Shown here: piece after piece, positions 7,742 to 15,445 of the stretch
Layout: each line of letters opens with the position of its first letter
Position numbering within the stretch: position 1 is the first letter of the stretch
Source: a virus
Length of the DNA: 24,475 nt
Virus record (IMG/VR): IMGVR_UViG_3300046413_000887
Span: 1-24,475 of that record
Strand: one strand, 5' to 3'
Made by a program: the position numbers and the translations under genes
The notes under the pieces: model-generated
Databases searched by the model: none
What the model saw: only the letters and a program-made list of their open reading frames with translations
Told to the model about the DNA's origin: nothing

Positions 7742-9279
7742 TAGGTAAAATCTCCTGTGGTTCTTGAACTAGCATAAGCCTCCAAGGATACGCTTTTAAA
7801 TTTAGCAAATCTTAGATCATTGTTAAATACATTATCAAACTGATCGAAACCAAACTCCAGTTCCACATTCGCAGTGTGTCCTCTTTGTGATACATTAAAT
7901 CTTGAAAGTGTAGTTTCATCTTCATCAAAAGATACATCTTTAGATACAACAGTTGAGTCTGGATTTTTTGTGTTAGTTGAAATTTTTAAATTAACTCCAT
8001 CACTAATTTCATAACTACAACTACCTCTTACGAATTTTTTAATTTCTCGTGAATTTAAAATGTAATCTCGTGTAATAAATCTACCACGAATCTCTGCATT
8101 TTTGTCACTCAGTCCGTCTTCATATTTAAAAGTATCCGTGTCCGTTAGTAAATAAAGGTCTTTGTCTAATGAACCAAAATCACGAATATCTATATCATAA
8201 TCAAAAGTATCGATTGATACCCATTTACTTAAAAGTGAATCATAGATTGCAATTGTGTTACAGTTCTCAGAATCAATACCAAATGTAAAATAAACTTTAT
8301 TTCGATGATAATGAACAACCGATTTATTTAGTGACCTTAAATCGATCTGATCGATAGTGTCTTGTATTTCTCTAGATAAAGGTTCTTGGTCAAGTGTTAC
8401 TTGGCTAAGAGCAATGCCCATGCCTTTTGATGGATCACTACTAGGAACAATTACTTGGATGTTCCCCTCGTTTGAAATAAAATAAATATAAGAACCGTTT
8501 TGGGCAAAAGCCTTGTGTCCGGCAATTCCGTACTGTCTTGTTATTTCAAAGTTAGTAGAATTAGCACCAAGTGAATGAGTGTTGGAAATTATATGAATCG
8601 AGTTTCGATTAAATACAATTGCTTGGTTTGATGTAAAACCACAGATGGCAAGTGTGATGTCACTAGTACCTTTGTTACAGAAAAAAGTATTAGTGAGCGT
8701 AAATTGGTTAGGTTCAAGTAAATCAGAAAAAGCAACCGTGCTAGGTGAGTCATCATAATATGGAACGACTAGTCTGTTGGATAGGTACTGACCAAATGGA
8801 ACTGTAGGGCAAACAAAATTAATTGCAGAATTTGCCGGAGTTCTTGATAAGTCATAAATAATATTTCCACTTGTGGGAGTCCATGCTTTTGGAGTCTTAC
8901 CACTTGCAAATAATAATATTTGCTCAAATGCTTGAACCCCATAAATTTGGTCAGTCGAGTCAAATGGATTATTAATCTGTAGGGACTGTTGAGTTGTGAC
9001 ACCCTCAACTTTGTCTGGATAAATAACAAGTAAATCTTCAACTCCAGAATTGGGATCGGAAAATTTCATAAATCCAATACCACCTGCTTTTTCATCAACT
9101 GAGGTTAATCCTTTTCTTAAAGATATTACACCTTTGTCAAACCGCACATTCTCCGCTAACTGCACCATACCTGCTTCAAGTAACAATGGTTCAGTTCTCT
9201 GGTCTAGACCAGTAAACGCAGGATCACCATCCTCAATATAAGGATCGTCTAGTTGCCCAGTTGTACGAAAAGTTGGCAT
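7741..9279 (-). CDS. Tail tube/nozzle-like structural protein (gp12-like candidate, 512 aa)
   Basis: ATG at 9279 overlaps the upstream TAA by one base. The N-terminal LDQRTEPLLLEAGMVQLAENVRFDKGVISLRKGL (split: Q-R near residue 27, then A-N-R and R-K-G) is the pattern seen at the start of podoviral tail tubular protein B/nozzle-like beta-propeller proteins: a Q-R, a short loop, an A-x-N-V-R then a G-x-x-x-x-R-x-G. The body is dominated by short beta strands and contains DSLLSKWVSID-like propeller blades. Assignment as a gp12 analogue is from this pattern and from the neighbouring gp11-like gene; moderate certainty. Confidence 0.7.
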   Translation of the reverse strand: MPTFRTTGQLDDPYIEDGDPAFTGLDQRTEPLLLEAGMVQLAENVRFDKGVISLRKGLTSVDEKAGGIGFMKFSDPNSGVEDLLVIYPDKVEGVTTQQSLQINNPFDSTDQIYGVQAFEQILLFASGKTPKAWTPTSGNIIYDLSRTPANSAINFVCPTVPFGQYLSNRLVVPYYDDSPSTVAFSDLLEPNQFTLTNTFFCNKGTSDITLAICGFTSNQAIVFNRNSIHIISNTHSLGANSTNFEITRQYGIAGHKAFAQNGSYIYFISNEGNIQVIVPSSDPSKGMGIALSQVTLDQEPLSREIQDTIDQIDLRSLNKSVVHYHRNKVYFTFGIDSENCNTIAIYDSLLSKWVSIDTFDYDIDIRDFGSLDKDLYLLTDTDTFKYEDGLSDKNAEIRGRFITRDYILNSREIKKFVRGSCSYEISDGVNLKISTNTKNPDSTVVSKDVSFDEDETTLSRFNVSQRGHTANVELEFGFDQFDNVFNNDLRFAKFKSVSLEAYASSRTTGDFT

Positions 9280-9518
9280 TAGTTATTATTTCTTCTCCAG
9301 TCTAGCAACTTATCCAACTTATCTTCGATGCCATCTAAGCGTTTAAACAGTGTCTCGTTTTCACTTGTGTTCCGTGCCATGTCAACTTCCAGTCTATTTA
9401 TTCGCTTTCCGTAAGTGTCCATACGGTTAAATAATCCCTTAATTACAAATCCACCGACTGCAAACAACACTCCACTTACAACTTGTAAAGCTGAAAATAT
9501 TATACTTCCTTCTTCCAT
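9279..9518 (-). CDS. Small membrane protein with TM helix plus coiled coil (79 aa)
   Basis: I choose ATG at 9518 (MEEGSIIFSAL) rather than the upstream in-frame ATG at 9596, because the longer version would only read the preceding gene's TM-coding region in another frame. It overlaps the end of the preceding gene by 19 nt and the next start by one base. Residues about 5-27 form one hydrophobic helix (IIFSALQVVSGVLFAVGGFVI); residues 31-75 form a charged coiled coil (RINRLEVDMARN...LFKRLDGIEDKLDKLLDW). It resembles XhlA-like holin-associated proteins but with the order of TM and coiled coil reversed. Together with the previous gene it might be a lysis or tail-membrane accessory pair; no endolysin is nearby. 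Confidence 0.65.
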   Translation of the reverse strand: MEEGSIIFSALQVVSGVLFAVGGFVIKGLFNRMDTYGKRINRLEVDMARNTSENETLFKRLDGIEDKLDKLLDWRRNNN

Positions 9519-9928
9519 TTTTCTTTTTGTTTTTTGGAATGCCAGTGTGTGTAAATCATGGGAACTAGAATCCAGAGACCAAGTCCGATTACGCATAATT
9601 TTATTACTCCGTAAACTTCAGTTAACACTCCATCAAAGAATCCATTGTTTTTAGCTTCATCTAATTTAGCTTCAACTACCTTGTTTACATCTCCAGTTGT
9701 TAGTGCCTCTAAAACACGAACCTCGGATTCTACTTTGTCTGAACCTTGCACTAACAAAGTACCTGCCCCTGCTCCCAAACCTGCTCCCAGACCTGCCGTA
9801 ACTGGGTTGCCTCCTAGTGCTCCAATGCCTCCTCCTACCACACCAAGAGTGGCAGGTAGGAGAGGCTTGAAACTCATAGACTTACAACCACCACACAACA
9901 ATAAAATTAATAACAAGAGTTTCCACAT
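9500..9928 (-). CDS. Lipoprotein-like, glycine-zipper protein with C-terminal TM (142 aa)
   Basis: ATG at 9928 overlaps the upstream TAA by one base. Residues 1-15 (MWKLLLLILLLCGGC) form a signal peptide ending in a Gly-Gly-Cys, suggesting lipidation at Cys15, although the -3 residue is Cys rather than the usual Leu or Val. Residues 26-58 are a glycine-zipper-like stretch (GGGIGALGG, GLGAGLGAGAG). A helical acidic part follows (65-95), then a second hydrophobic helix at 106-126 and a basic tail (SKKQKEKWKKEV). Could be a membrane-interacting virion or lysis protein; spanin, holin-like or tail-tip lipoprotein roles all remain open. Confidence 0.65.
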   Translation of the reverse strand: MWKLLLLILLLCGGCKSMSFKPLLPATLGVVGGGIGALGGNPVTAGLGAGLGAGAGTLLVQGSDKVESEVRVLEALTTGDVNKVVEAKLDEAKNNGFFDGVLTEVYGVIKLCVIGLGLWILVPMIYTHWHSKKQKEKWKKEV

Positions 9929-10335
9929 TAATCCATTTGGATTGTGAATCCACTTGCAGGAATCTTAAAAATGTCTCCAGTGTTAATCGCTACAGAAGTA
10001 GTAAGAGCACCGTAAAGTAATACATTACCTGCGGTAGATGCATCCATGAGTGCTATGTGTGTGATGTCACCCCAGTTACCTGTTGCATCATCAAATCTAA
10101 ACTCACCTGCGTTTGTCGCTTGACCAGTAGAGTCGATTGTAAAATCACCTTGATTCGTGTCACCTACTTGTACTCTTGCGTACCCTCCTCCTGTGCATTC
10201 AGTTCCACTACTAGAATCGGTAGGTGCTGAAGTTAGTAGTGCAATGTAAGGCTTGCCACTACTGAGCGTTATCGATGTTCCTCCTAACAATCCAGTAAGG
10301 ACTGCATTTTCCATATAATCACTTGCTTGTGCCAT
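9928..10335 (-). CDS. Small tail fibre/tail structural protein (135 aa)
   Basis: ATG at 10335. It reads MAQASDYMENAVLTGLLGG, then PYIALLTSAPTD, then GTECTGGGYARVQV. The phrase IALLTSAPTD followed by E-x-x-GGGYAR is a recognisable signature of small phage structural proteins found in tail-fibre clusters of podoviruses and cyanophages. The remainder is beta-rich (ITHIALMDASTAGNVLLYGAL). Ends with a 1-nt overlap on the lipoprotein-like gene. No further function can be assigned. Confidence 0.75.
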   Translation of the reverse strand: MAQASDYMENAVLTGLLGGTSITLSSGKPYIALLTSAPTDSSSGTECTGGGYARVQVGDTNQGDFTIDSTGQATNAGEFRFDDATGNWGDITHIALMDASTAGNVLLYGALTTSVAINTGDIFKIPASGFTIQMD

Positions 10336-10364
10336 AATTTTATTTGTTGTATGTTAAAAAAGTT

Positions 10365-11492
10365 TTATGCGTAATGGTTAATAATTTGGGGATTTATTTC
10401 GTATGAGTTTATGTCCTTAAGTAATATGCTAGTGGGATCAGAACCACTAAGCCCACTAGCAGTGACGGTAATCGGTGGTGAATACCCTACTATAAGGTTT
10501 GGTTGTCCAGTAACTACTCTCCAATTGGTAATAGTTCCAGATGTCTGCGACATGTATTGTGCTCTAGTTCCGGTTGCTTCCCAATCTAAAGAAATATTAG
10601 ATAATGGTTGTCCGCTTGAAAAATTTCCCCATTGATTTTGTTCCAACAACACTTTCACATAGGTAGTTCCTGCGTAATTAAGATTAGTAGTATGACCCAA
10701 CTCATTAGCTACATTATCATATGGGAAAAGAGTTGTTTTAGAATATACACTCGGTTGCTGTAAATTAAGCCACAAATCCCCACCAACTGGTGTGTAGTAT
10801 TGGTGTGGAGTAGTATTACTTTCAATATGTAATACCGTGTCTGCAATTTTTGGTGCAGGATTTATATATAAGGGAAAATAGGCATATGGATTATAACTAG
10901 AAGTGCTCCACTCCCATTTCTGATAGGATATATCAGTGTTTAATGGATGTTCAACAAGAGTACTTTCTGATGTAGCAAGTCTAAAAGTTGGAAGTGGAAG
11001 TGTTCCGTGTGGCATTATTGGCACTTCCACCGCATTAGCATTTTCTGCTCCATGAGCTAACTTCCAAAACATATCTCCAGTATTCATTGGATTTCTGTTT
11101 CTCGGTGCATTCGCAGGATTGGCTTGAGTAGTGTTCTTATATGTCCCATAACCACTATAAGTGTTATCAAATTGATCAGAGCCATTGCCATATGAATGCA
11201 ATGATGGTTCATAGTTGCTAGAGTTTAAAGTCTGTCCCCCTCCATAAGGATAGGGTGTCCATGTATAGTCATAAATTGTTCTAGTTCCTGTGTAAGCACC
11301 ACCAACTGAAACATCATTGCGTGAAGCGTGGGAGTGTGTCCAACCTACACCCATACTGTTATTTGCAGTAATATTAAAATTTATTTTACTTATATACTGT
11401 CCGTCTGCAATAACTACCCTTGTTCCTAAATTTGCATTAATAACAGGATTAACATTATTCTGATTCCCAACCGTTGCTTGGACACTAGGCAT
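10365..11492 (-). CDS. Tail fibre-like protein, Asn/Tyr/Gly-rich (375 aa)
   Basis: ATG at 11492 overlaps the TAA of the collagen-like gene by one base. The protein is rich in Asn, Tyr, Thr and Gly with few charges, for example the stretch GTRTIYDYTWTPYPYGGG near residues 68-85, and multiple His residues (GWTHSHASRND, about 50-60). It looks all-beta and has no enzyme motif. Neighbours on both sides are fibre genes, so it is probably a receptor-binding or fibre protein. No family recognised. Confidence 0.7.
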   Translation of the reverse strand: MPSVQATVGNQNNVNPVINANLGTRVVIADGQYISKINFNITANNSMGVGWTHSHASRNDVSVGGAYTGTRTIYDYTWTPYPYGGGQTLNSSNYEPSLHSYGNGSDQFDNTYSGYGTYKNTTQANPANAPRNRNPMNTGDMFWKLAHGAENANAVEVPIMPHGTLPLPTFRLATSESTLVEHPLNTDISYQKWEWSTSSYNPYAYFPLYINPAPKIADTVLHIESNTTPHQYYTPVGGDLWLNLQQPSVYSKTTLFPYDNVANELGHTTNLNYAGTTYVKVLLEQNQWGNFSSGQPLSNISLDWEATGTRAQYMSQTSGTITNWRVVTGQPNLIVGYSPPITVTASGLSGSDPTSILLKDINSYEINPQIINHYA

Positions 11493-12169
11493 TATATTGT
11501 CGTAAAGGTTAATGTGCCATTAGATATGGTCATAGTTACACCTGCCGTGCCGGGAATATTTGATACACCGTCTGCACCGTCTGCACCGTCATCACCTTTT
11601 ACTCCTTGGATACCTTGGATGCCTTGGATGCCTTGAAGATCAGTGTAAGCACCATATGACCCATCTGGATTTTCAAATCTTAATTCAGTACCATTCCACT
11701 GGTGTGATGGTGGACTACCGTCATCACCTTTTACTCCTGCACTTCCGTCATTCCCAGTATTACCTTGGATACCTTGGATGCCTTGTATGCCTTGGATACC
11801 TTGTATTCCTTGACTTCCTGCGGATGCAAATAAATCCCAACACGATGTATAGCTAACCGGATCGTAATTAGCTACAGTGGTGTCTGTTGCGATATAAACA
11901 TTCCCATTATATTCAACTAAATCGTTTTCAGAATATATAAGTGAATTACTCCAAGCACCGTGCCAAGTTAAGTTTATACCAGTTGTATTACCAGTAACCT
12001 CTAGGTCACCTGTGATCTTTACTTTACTACTACTTAACTCAAGGGCAGATGATGTACCTTCTCCATCACTAACTGCTCGAAGAGTGCTATCAACACCAGT
12101 ATTATTATTCGATACCTGCAAAAGGTCTTTGTATGTATTTGCAATAGTTTTATTAGTTAAGTCTGCCAT
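11492..12169 (-). CDS. Collagen-like tail fibre protein (225 aa)
   Basis: ATG at 12169. Residues 1-65 form a fibre-type N-terminus with KVKITGDLEVTGNTTG. Residues 70-115 (GAWSNSLIYSENDLVEYNGNVYIA...CWDLFA) resemble a carbohydrate-binding module of the CBM5/12 kind: aromatic-rich, with Y-x-x-N-D-x-V-x-Y-x-G-x-x-Y. From residue 118 come collagen-like Gly-x-y triplets: five to six GIQ units, then GNTGNDGSAGVKGDDG; an interruption at 152-178; then GIQGIQGIQGVKGDDGADGADG to about 201. The C-terminus (TMTISNGTLTFTTI) is a short beta cap. Such Gly-x-y segments form trimeric triple-helical shafts in phage fibres. Confidence 0.85.
   Translation of the reverse strand: MADLTNKTIANTYKDLLQVSNNNTGVDSTLRAVSDGEGTSSALELSSSKVKITGDLEVTGNTTGINLTWHGAWSNSLIYSENDLVEYNGNVYIATDTTVANYDPVSYTSCWDLFASAGSQGIQGIQGIQGIQGIQGNTGNDGSAGVKGDDGSPPSHQWNGTELRFENPDGSYGAYTDLQGIQGIQGIQGVKGDDGADGADGVSNIPGTAGVTMTISNGTLTFTTI
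11604..11637 (-). repeat. Tandem 9-bp repeats encoding GIQ triplets (second collagen block)
   Basis: On the plus strand the unit is CCTTGGATR, repeated three times and then decayed. It encodes Gly-Ile-Gln on the minus strand in the collagen-like fibre gene. Prone to slippage, so copy number probably varies between relatives. Confidence 0.85.
11763..11815 (-). repeat. Tandem 9-bp repeats encoding GIQ triplets (first collagen block)
   Basis: About six units of CCTTGKATR on the plus strand with third-position changes, encoding five consecutive GIQ triplets plus one decayed copy. The near-identity at DNA level suggests recent expansion or recombination rather than long-standing protein selection only. 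Confidence 0.85.
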
Positions 12170-12177
12170 AATAATTT

Positions 12178-14016
12178 TTATCCTGTGTATGAAATTGTTA
12201 GTTGCGTAAAATAGAAATTACCGTCTTGGATTGAGTTATCTAATGTGAAACCATTACCACTAAATGATCCATCGTTGTACGGTGCGGTATGAGTATTAAT
12301 TAGTATCATTTGGCTTGATCCAGATGGTTGATAATTAAACTCAGTTTGGGTCACATAAATCATGTCTCCGTCCGATGACATATATTCACCGTACCAGTTC
12401 TGAGACCACATATTTGGGTCTCCATATTGTGTGGAAAATGTGTCTGCATCAAATACTTTACTAGTAAAAGCGGAACTGTTTGAACCACCTATTTCTTTAA
12501 AACTGTCATTCCAAAGTTGATTTGCATTATTCCAGTTCAAAGCGGAACTGTAACCGTTTGAAATAAATGAAATATTTAATCCGAAGTTTAAATTAGCACT
12601 AGCACTTATATTAGAATTAGTTCCATTAACTATAGGTTGAACATTTAATCCAAAGTCCAAACTTGCATTGGCACTTCTCTCGACTACTGAAGAAACATTT
12701 ATATTAAAAGATATACTGATGGTAGGTTGTGCCATCGCATATGCTCTTATTTCACCAGTGTTAATCGACTGATGTGCTTTACCTGTAGTGAACTTAAAGT
12801 TTATTACTACCGTTGCATCTTTTGTAACTCTGCCCCCACCAATAATCGTACTGTATAAAATAAAGTTAACAATCTTTACGGTTTCTTGGACTACTTTATT
12901 TTCTGCAATTAAGTTACTAGTATTAACTTTAAAAGCGATATCAGAACTACTTTGTTTTACAACATTGCGACCAGAGATATCGCTACTAGTTAATTTAAAA
13001 GTAAGGTCACTAAGTCCTTCTTTTACCCCTCCAATTTGTTCATCAGTAATATCGGTTATTGAATTACCACGAGCATTAATCCTGCGATACGGTTCGCTTG
13101 GAATCGCATAAGGCATAGCACGGTCTTGTTGATTATTTAATTTGTCAACCTCACGAACCAAAAGGTCTAAACCGTGGATGTCCTGCAACTGAGATTTCTC
13201 ATGTTGACCTGCCCCAATTAACCACCCTCTGTAAGCATATGCTTTAATTGCAGGTACTAAAAAGTTTGGCACTTCCTCAGTAGTAGAAGTCGAGGTAAAA
13301 GTAGGTGCTTCCTTTCGGTATCTTATCCACAGTGAATTTTGATCTTCATTCAAGGTAGATATGTAAATTCCTTCTGCACCTTCTCTCCAGTTCAATGGTT
13401 GTACATTATTGTACCTTGGATCACCAGTGTGCACTGATAAAATAGTTCCTATTGTATTTTTACCAGTTTGTTCGTAAGGGATATATCTTTCAAAAGTTGT
13501 GTCCAGTTCTTTAAAATAAGTTGTAAACAATGGGGTTATTCCGTCCCACTCATAGTTTACCAAATCAACTCCGGATGGAGTAGTTCCTGCTAATTGCTCA
13601 ATGCACAGATAGGTTTTATCTTCATACTTAACGACTGCACCTAATTTATATGTTCCTTTTTCAGACCATTCAACGGTGCTAATATAATCACCTACCTCAT
13701 GCCATTCTACCCCAGATTGAGGTGGTGTACCAAGTCCCATTCCTTGAAACATAGCGTTCCAAAGTTTCCAGTATTTACCCTCATGGTAGACTTCAGCACC
13801 TTCTGCATAAGTAACATTGACATCAAACTCATCTCTAAAATATCTTTCCTCAGTTACAGTAAATTCTGCCCAAGGGTAATAATCCCAACAAAACCGAATA
13901 GCATCATTGATGTACTCGGCAATCATTACTTTCTCGTGTGCTAAAACATTAGTAGGGTCAATCCCTGCGGTGGAAGCTACACCTCTTTCCAACGCACTGT
14001 AAGTTGTAGACCTCAT
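12178..14016 (-). CDS. gp11-like head-tail adaptor/tail tubular A protein with repetitive C-terminal extension (612 aa)
   Basis: ATG at 14016, four bases after the previous gene. Residues 1-60 (DPTNVLAHEKVMIAEYINDAI, RFCWDYYPWAEFT) match the start of podoviral gp11-like adaptors as I know them in marine phages. Two CBM5/12-like or chitin-binding-like inserts are seen: 67-107 (YAEGAEVYHEGKYWKLWNA) and 113-160 (WSEKGTYKLGAVVKYEDKTY). The adaptor helices resume at about 250-300 (FLVPAIKAYAYRGWLIGAG...LLVREVDKLNNQQDRA). Residues 335-490 hold about seven degenerate 20-30 residue repeats of an F-x-L/F-x-I-N beta type (DLTFKLTSSDIS, DIAFKVNTSNLI, VINFKFTTG, SISFNINVSS, SLDFGLNVQ, NLNFGLNIS). The final part (NWNNANQLWND on) is a separate cap. 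The fusion of adaptor and repeats is unusual next to 200-residue T7 gp11. Confidence 0.7.
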   Translation of the reverse strand: MRSTTYSALERGVASTAGIDPTNVLAHEKVMIAEYINDAIRFCWDYYPWAEFTVTEERYFRDEFDVNVTYAEGAEVYHEGKYWKLWNAMFQGMGLGTPPQSGVEWHEVGDYISTVEWSEKGTYKLGAVVKYEDKTYLCIEQLAGTTPSGVDLVNYEWDGITPLFTTYFKELDTTFERYIPYEQTGKNTIGTILSVHTGDPRYNNVQPLNWREGAEGIYISTLNEDQNSLWIRYRKEAPTFTSTSTTEEVPNFLVPAIKAYAYRGWLIGAGQHEKSQLQDIHGLDLLVREVDKLNNQQDRAMPYAIPSEPYRRINARGNSITDITDEQIGGVKEGLSDLTFKLTSSDISGRNVVKQSSSDIAFKVNTSNLIAENKVVQETVKIVNFILYSTIIGGGRVTKDATVVINFKFTTGKAHQSINTGEIRAYAMAQPTISISFNINVSSVVERSANASLDFGLNVQPIVNGTNSNISASANLNFGLNISFISNGYSSALNWNNANQLWNDSFKEIGGSNSSAFTSKVFDADTFSTQYGDPNMWSQNWYGEYMSSDGDMIYVTQTEFNYQPSGSSQMILINTHTAPYNDGSFSGNGFTLDNSIQDGNFYFTQLTISYTG

Positions 14017-14019
14017 CGT

Positions 14020-14352
14020 TTAAACAACGATATTACTAGACACACTTTTTATTTTAACGAGGTCACCAAACCTCTTTTCAATCCAGTCCAAAAAGGCTTT
14101 ATCCTTCCAACAGGAATCACCTAGTTTGTTTGCCCAGAAATGATAAACATCTGGGCAGACTCTCATTCTCAATCTTCCGAATGATAGGTTTTTTCGTTCA
14201 CCTCCAGAGACTCTCTTTTCTGCCTCCATAAGTTTCTTTTGCTCGATCTCAGCGTTATCCAGATCGGCACGGTAAATATCGGCTAATGCTCCGAAGACAT
14301 CTTTGGTGAGGTTCTCACCACCAATATTAATTTCTTGATCCGTGCCAATCAT
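14020..14352 (-). CDS. Conserved-looking small head/tail protein of unknown function (110 aa)
   Basis: I start it at ATG 14352 (MIGTDQEINIGG); a TTG two codons upstream is also possible. The N-terminal half is acidic and helical (GALADIYRADLDNAEIEQKKLMEAEKR), followed by SFGRLRMRVCPDVYHFWANK and a Trp-rich end (WKDKAFLDWIEKRF). It lies between the major capsid gene and the gp11-like adaptor, where small completion or decoration proteins are common. I do not recognise the family. Confidence 0.75.
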   Translation of the reverse strand: MIGTDQEINIGGENLTKDVFGALADIYRADLDNAEIEQKKLMEAEKRVSGGERKNLSFGRLRMRVCPDVYHFWANKLGDSCWKDKAFLDWIEKRFGDLVKIKSVSSNIVV

Positions 14353-14375
14353 GGACAACTACTACCCCAACTAAA

Positions 14376-15425
14376 TTAGGAGAGAGTGTACTTACCGTGG
14401 TCAAGACCACCAGAGTACGACTTCAAACTGAATACCGATTCAATGATTGAACGAGCACCTCCACCAAGGTCTGGTAACTCACGAACAGAAGTTTCTTCTG
14501 CAAAGCAAGCTTCCAACTGTGGCATATTCAATATGAACAATGTGTTCTGTCCAACGCTCGCATCGTAAGCACCACCTGTCCTTGCATCTTGTTCTAAGAA
14601 AGAACTAAGATTCAAAGTAATTGTTCCGAAGTCACTCTCAATGATATCAACAGAAGCAGATAATCGACCTTCATCAGTGTCACGATTAGAAACAACAAGG
14701 TTGTTGGTTCTTGGAGTGAACAATGTGAAGTTGCTGATTGTCTTCTTAACTTGCGTTCCGCAAAGACCGTAAAAAGTCTTATCAGATTCACCAGTTTGCT
14801 CATAGATACTCTGAAGAATATCACGCAAATCCTCTTCCTTAGCATTTGCAGTGGTTGAAGTTTTGATTGACCCAGATGGTGTAAGGAAATCAGATGGCAC
14901 TGGAAGTGTAGACTGAGCGGATGAACTAACCCATTTACCTAACCCACGAGTCTGGTATGGTGTGGAAGAAGTTTCCTGTGCAGTTTCTTGCGAAGAACAA
15001 AGAGTACTTTCAATATCTCGTTTTGTCGCAACAAGTGCTTTAGCAATACTATTTGCCATTTCCTTTTTGTACCCAACTCCTGCAACATCAGAAACCATAT
15101 TTGCCAAGCGAGATACTTTGGGCACTCGTCTTGTGTACTGTAAATAGACAGAACATTTAACACGATCATCGTAATTTTCAAAATCCGCAGAAGTGATATC
15201 ATCACCGTCCTGTGGTAAATTATTTGAAATTCCAGATGCATAAGTTGCAGTGCGAACAAGGTTGTCTTTGTGCTTATCTAATCCCCACTCAACAAAACTG
15301 TTTTTGGGTGCTGAACCCTTTTTTACTGCACTCATAAACGGTGTAGATTTTCTGTCTACCACGGTTAACAAGTCGCTTAATGATTCCCTTTTAAGGGACT
15401 GTGATCTTTCCACTATTCCTGCCAT
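14376..15425 (-). CDS. Major capsid protein, SU10/DUF5309-like (349 aa)
   Basis: ATG at 15425 with a perfect AGGAGG 8 nt upstream, one of the best ribosome sites here, fitting high expression. The N-terminus (SLSDLLTVVDRKSTPFMSAVKKGSAPKN, split here in reading) has the S-D-L-x-x-x-x-x-x-x-x-TPF pattern of SU10-type HK97-fold capsid proteins, followed by E-W-x-L-D and a GD-D-I-x-S-A-D-F segment. The end has GGARSIIESVFSLKSYSGGLDHGKYTL, like the last strands of this family. Directly follows the scaffold gene, as expected. No obvious N-terminal delta domain longer than about 20 residues; the scaffold is separate. Confidence 0.85.
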   Translation of the reverse strand: MAGIVERSQSLKRESLSDLLTVVDRKSTPFMSAVKKGSAPKNSFVEWGLDKHKDNLVRTATYASGISNNLPQDGDDITSADFENYDDRVKCSVYLQYTRRVPKVSRLANMVSDVAGVGYKKEMANSIAKALVATKRDIESTLCSSQETAQETSSTPYQTRGLGKWVSSSAQSTLPVPSDFLTPSGSIKTSTTANAKEEDLRDILQSIYEQTGESDKTFYGLCGTQVKKTISNFTLFTPRTNNLVVSNRDTDEGRLSASVDIIESDFGTITLNLSSFLEQDARTGGAYDASVGQNTLFILNMPQLEACFAEETSVRELPDLGGGARSIIESVFSLKSYSGGLDHGKYTLS

Positions 15426-15445
15426 AATATTTTCCTCCTAAGATT

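Noticed and set aside
9519-9596. Longer N-terminus for the 79-residue TM/coiled-coil protein from the ATG at 9596
   Set aside because: The added residues are an out-of-frame reading of the TM segment of the lipoprotein-like gene and are not hydrophobic or plausible as a leader; the ATG at 9518 gives a compact membrane protein.
11604-11815. Regular short repeats that might look like a CRISPR or satellite array
   Set aside because: They are in frame in a minus-strand gene and encode Gly-Ile-Gln collagen-like triplets; units are 9 bp with no spacers.
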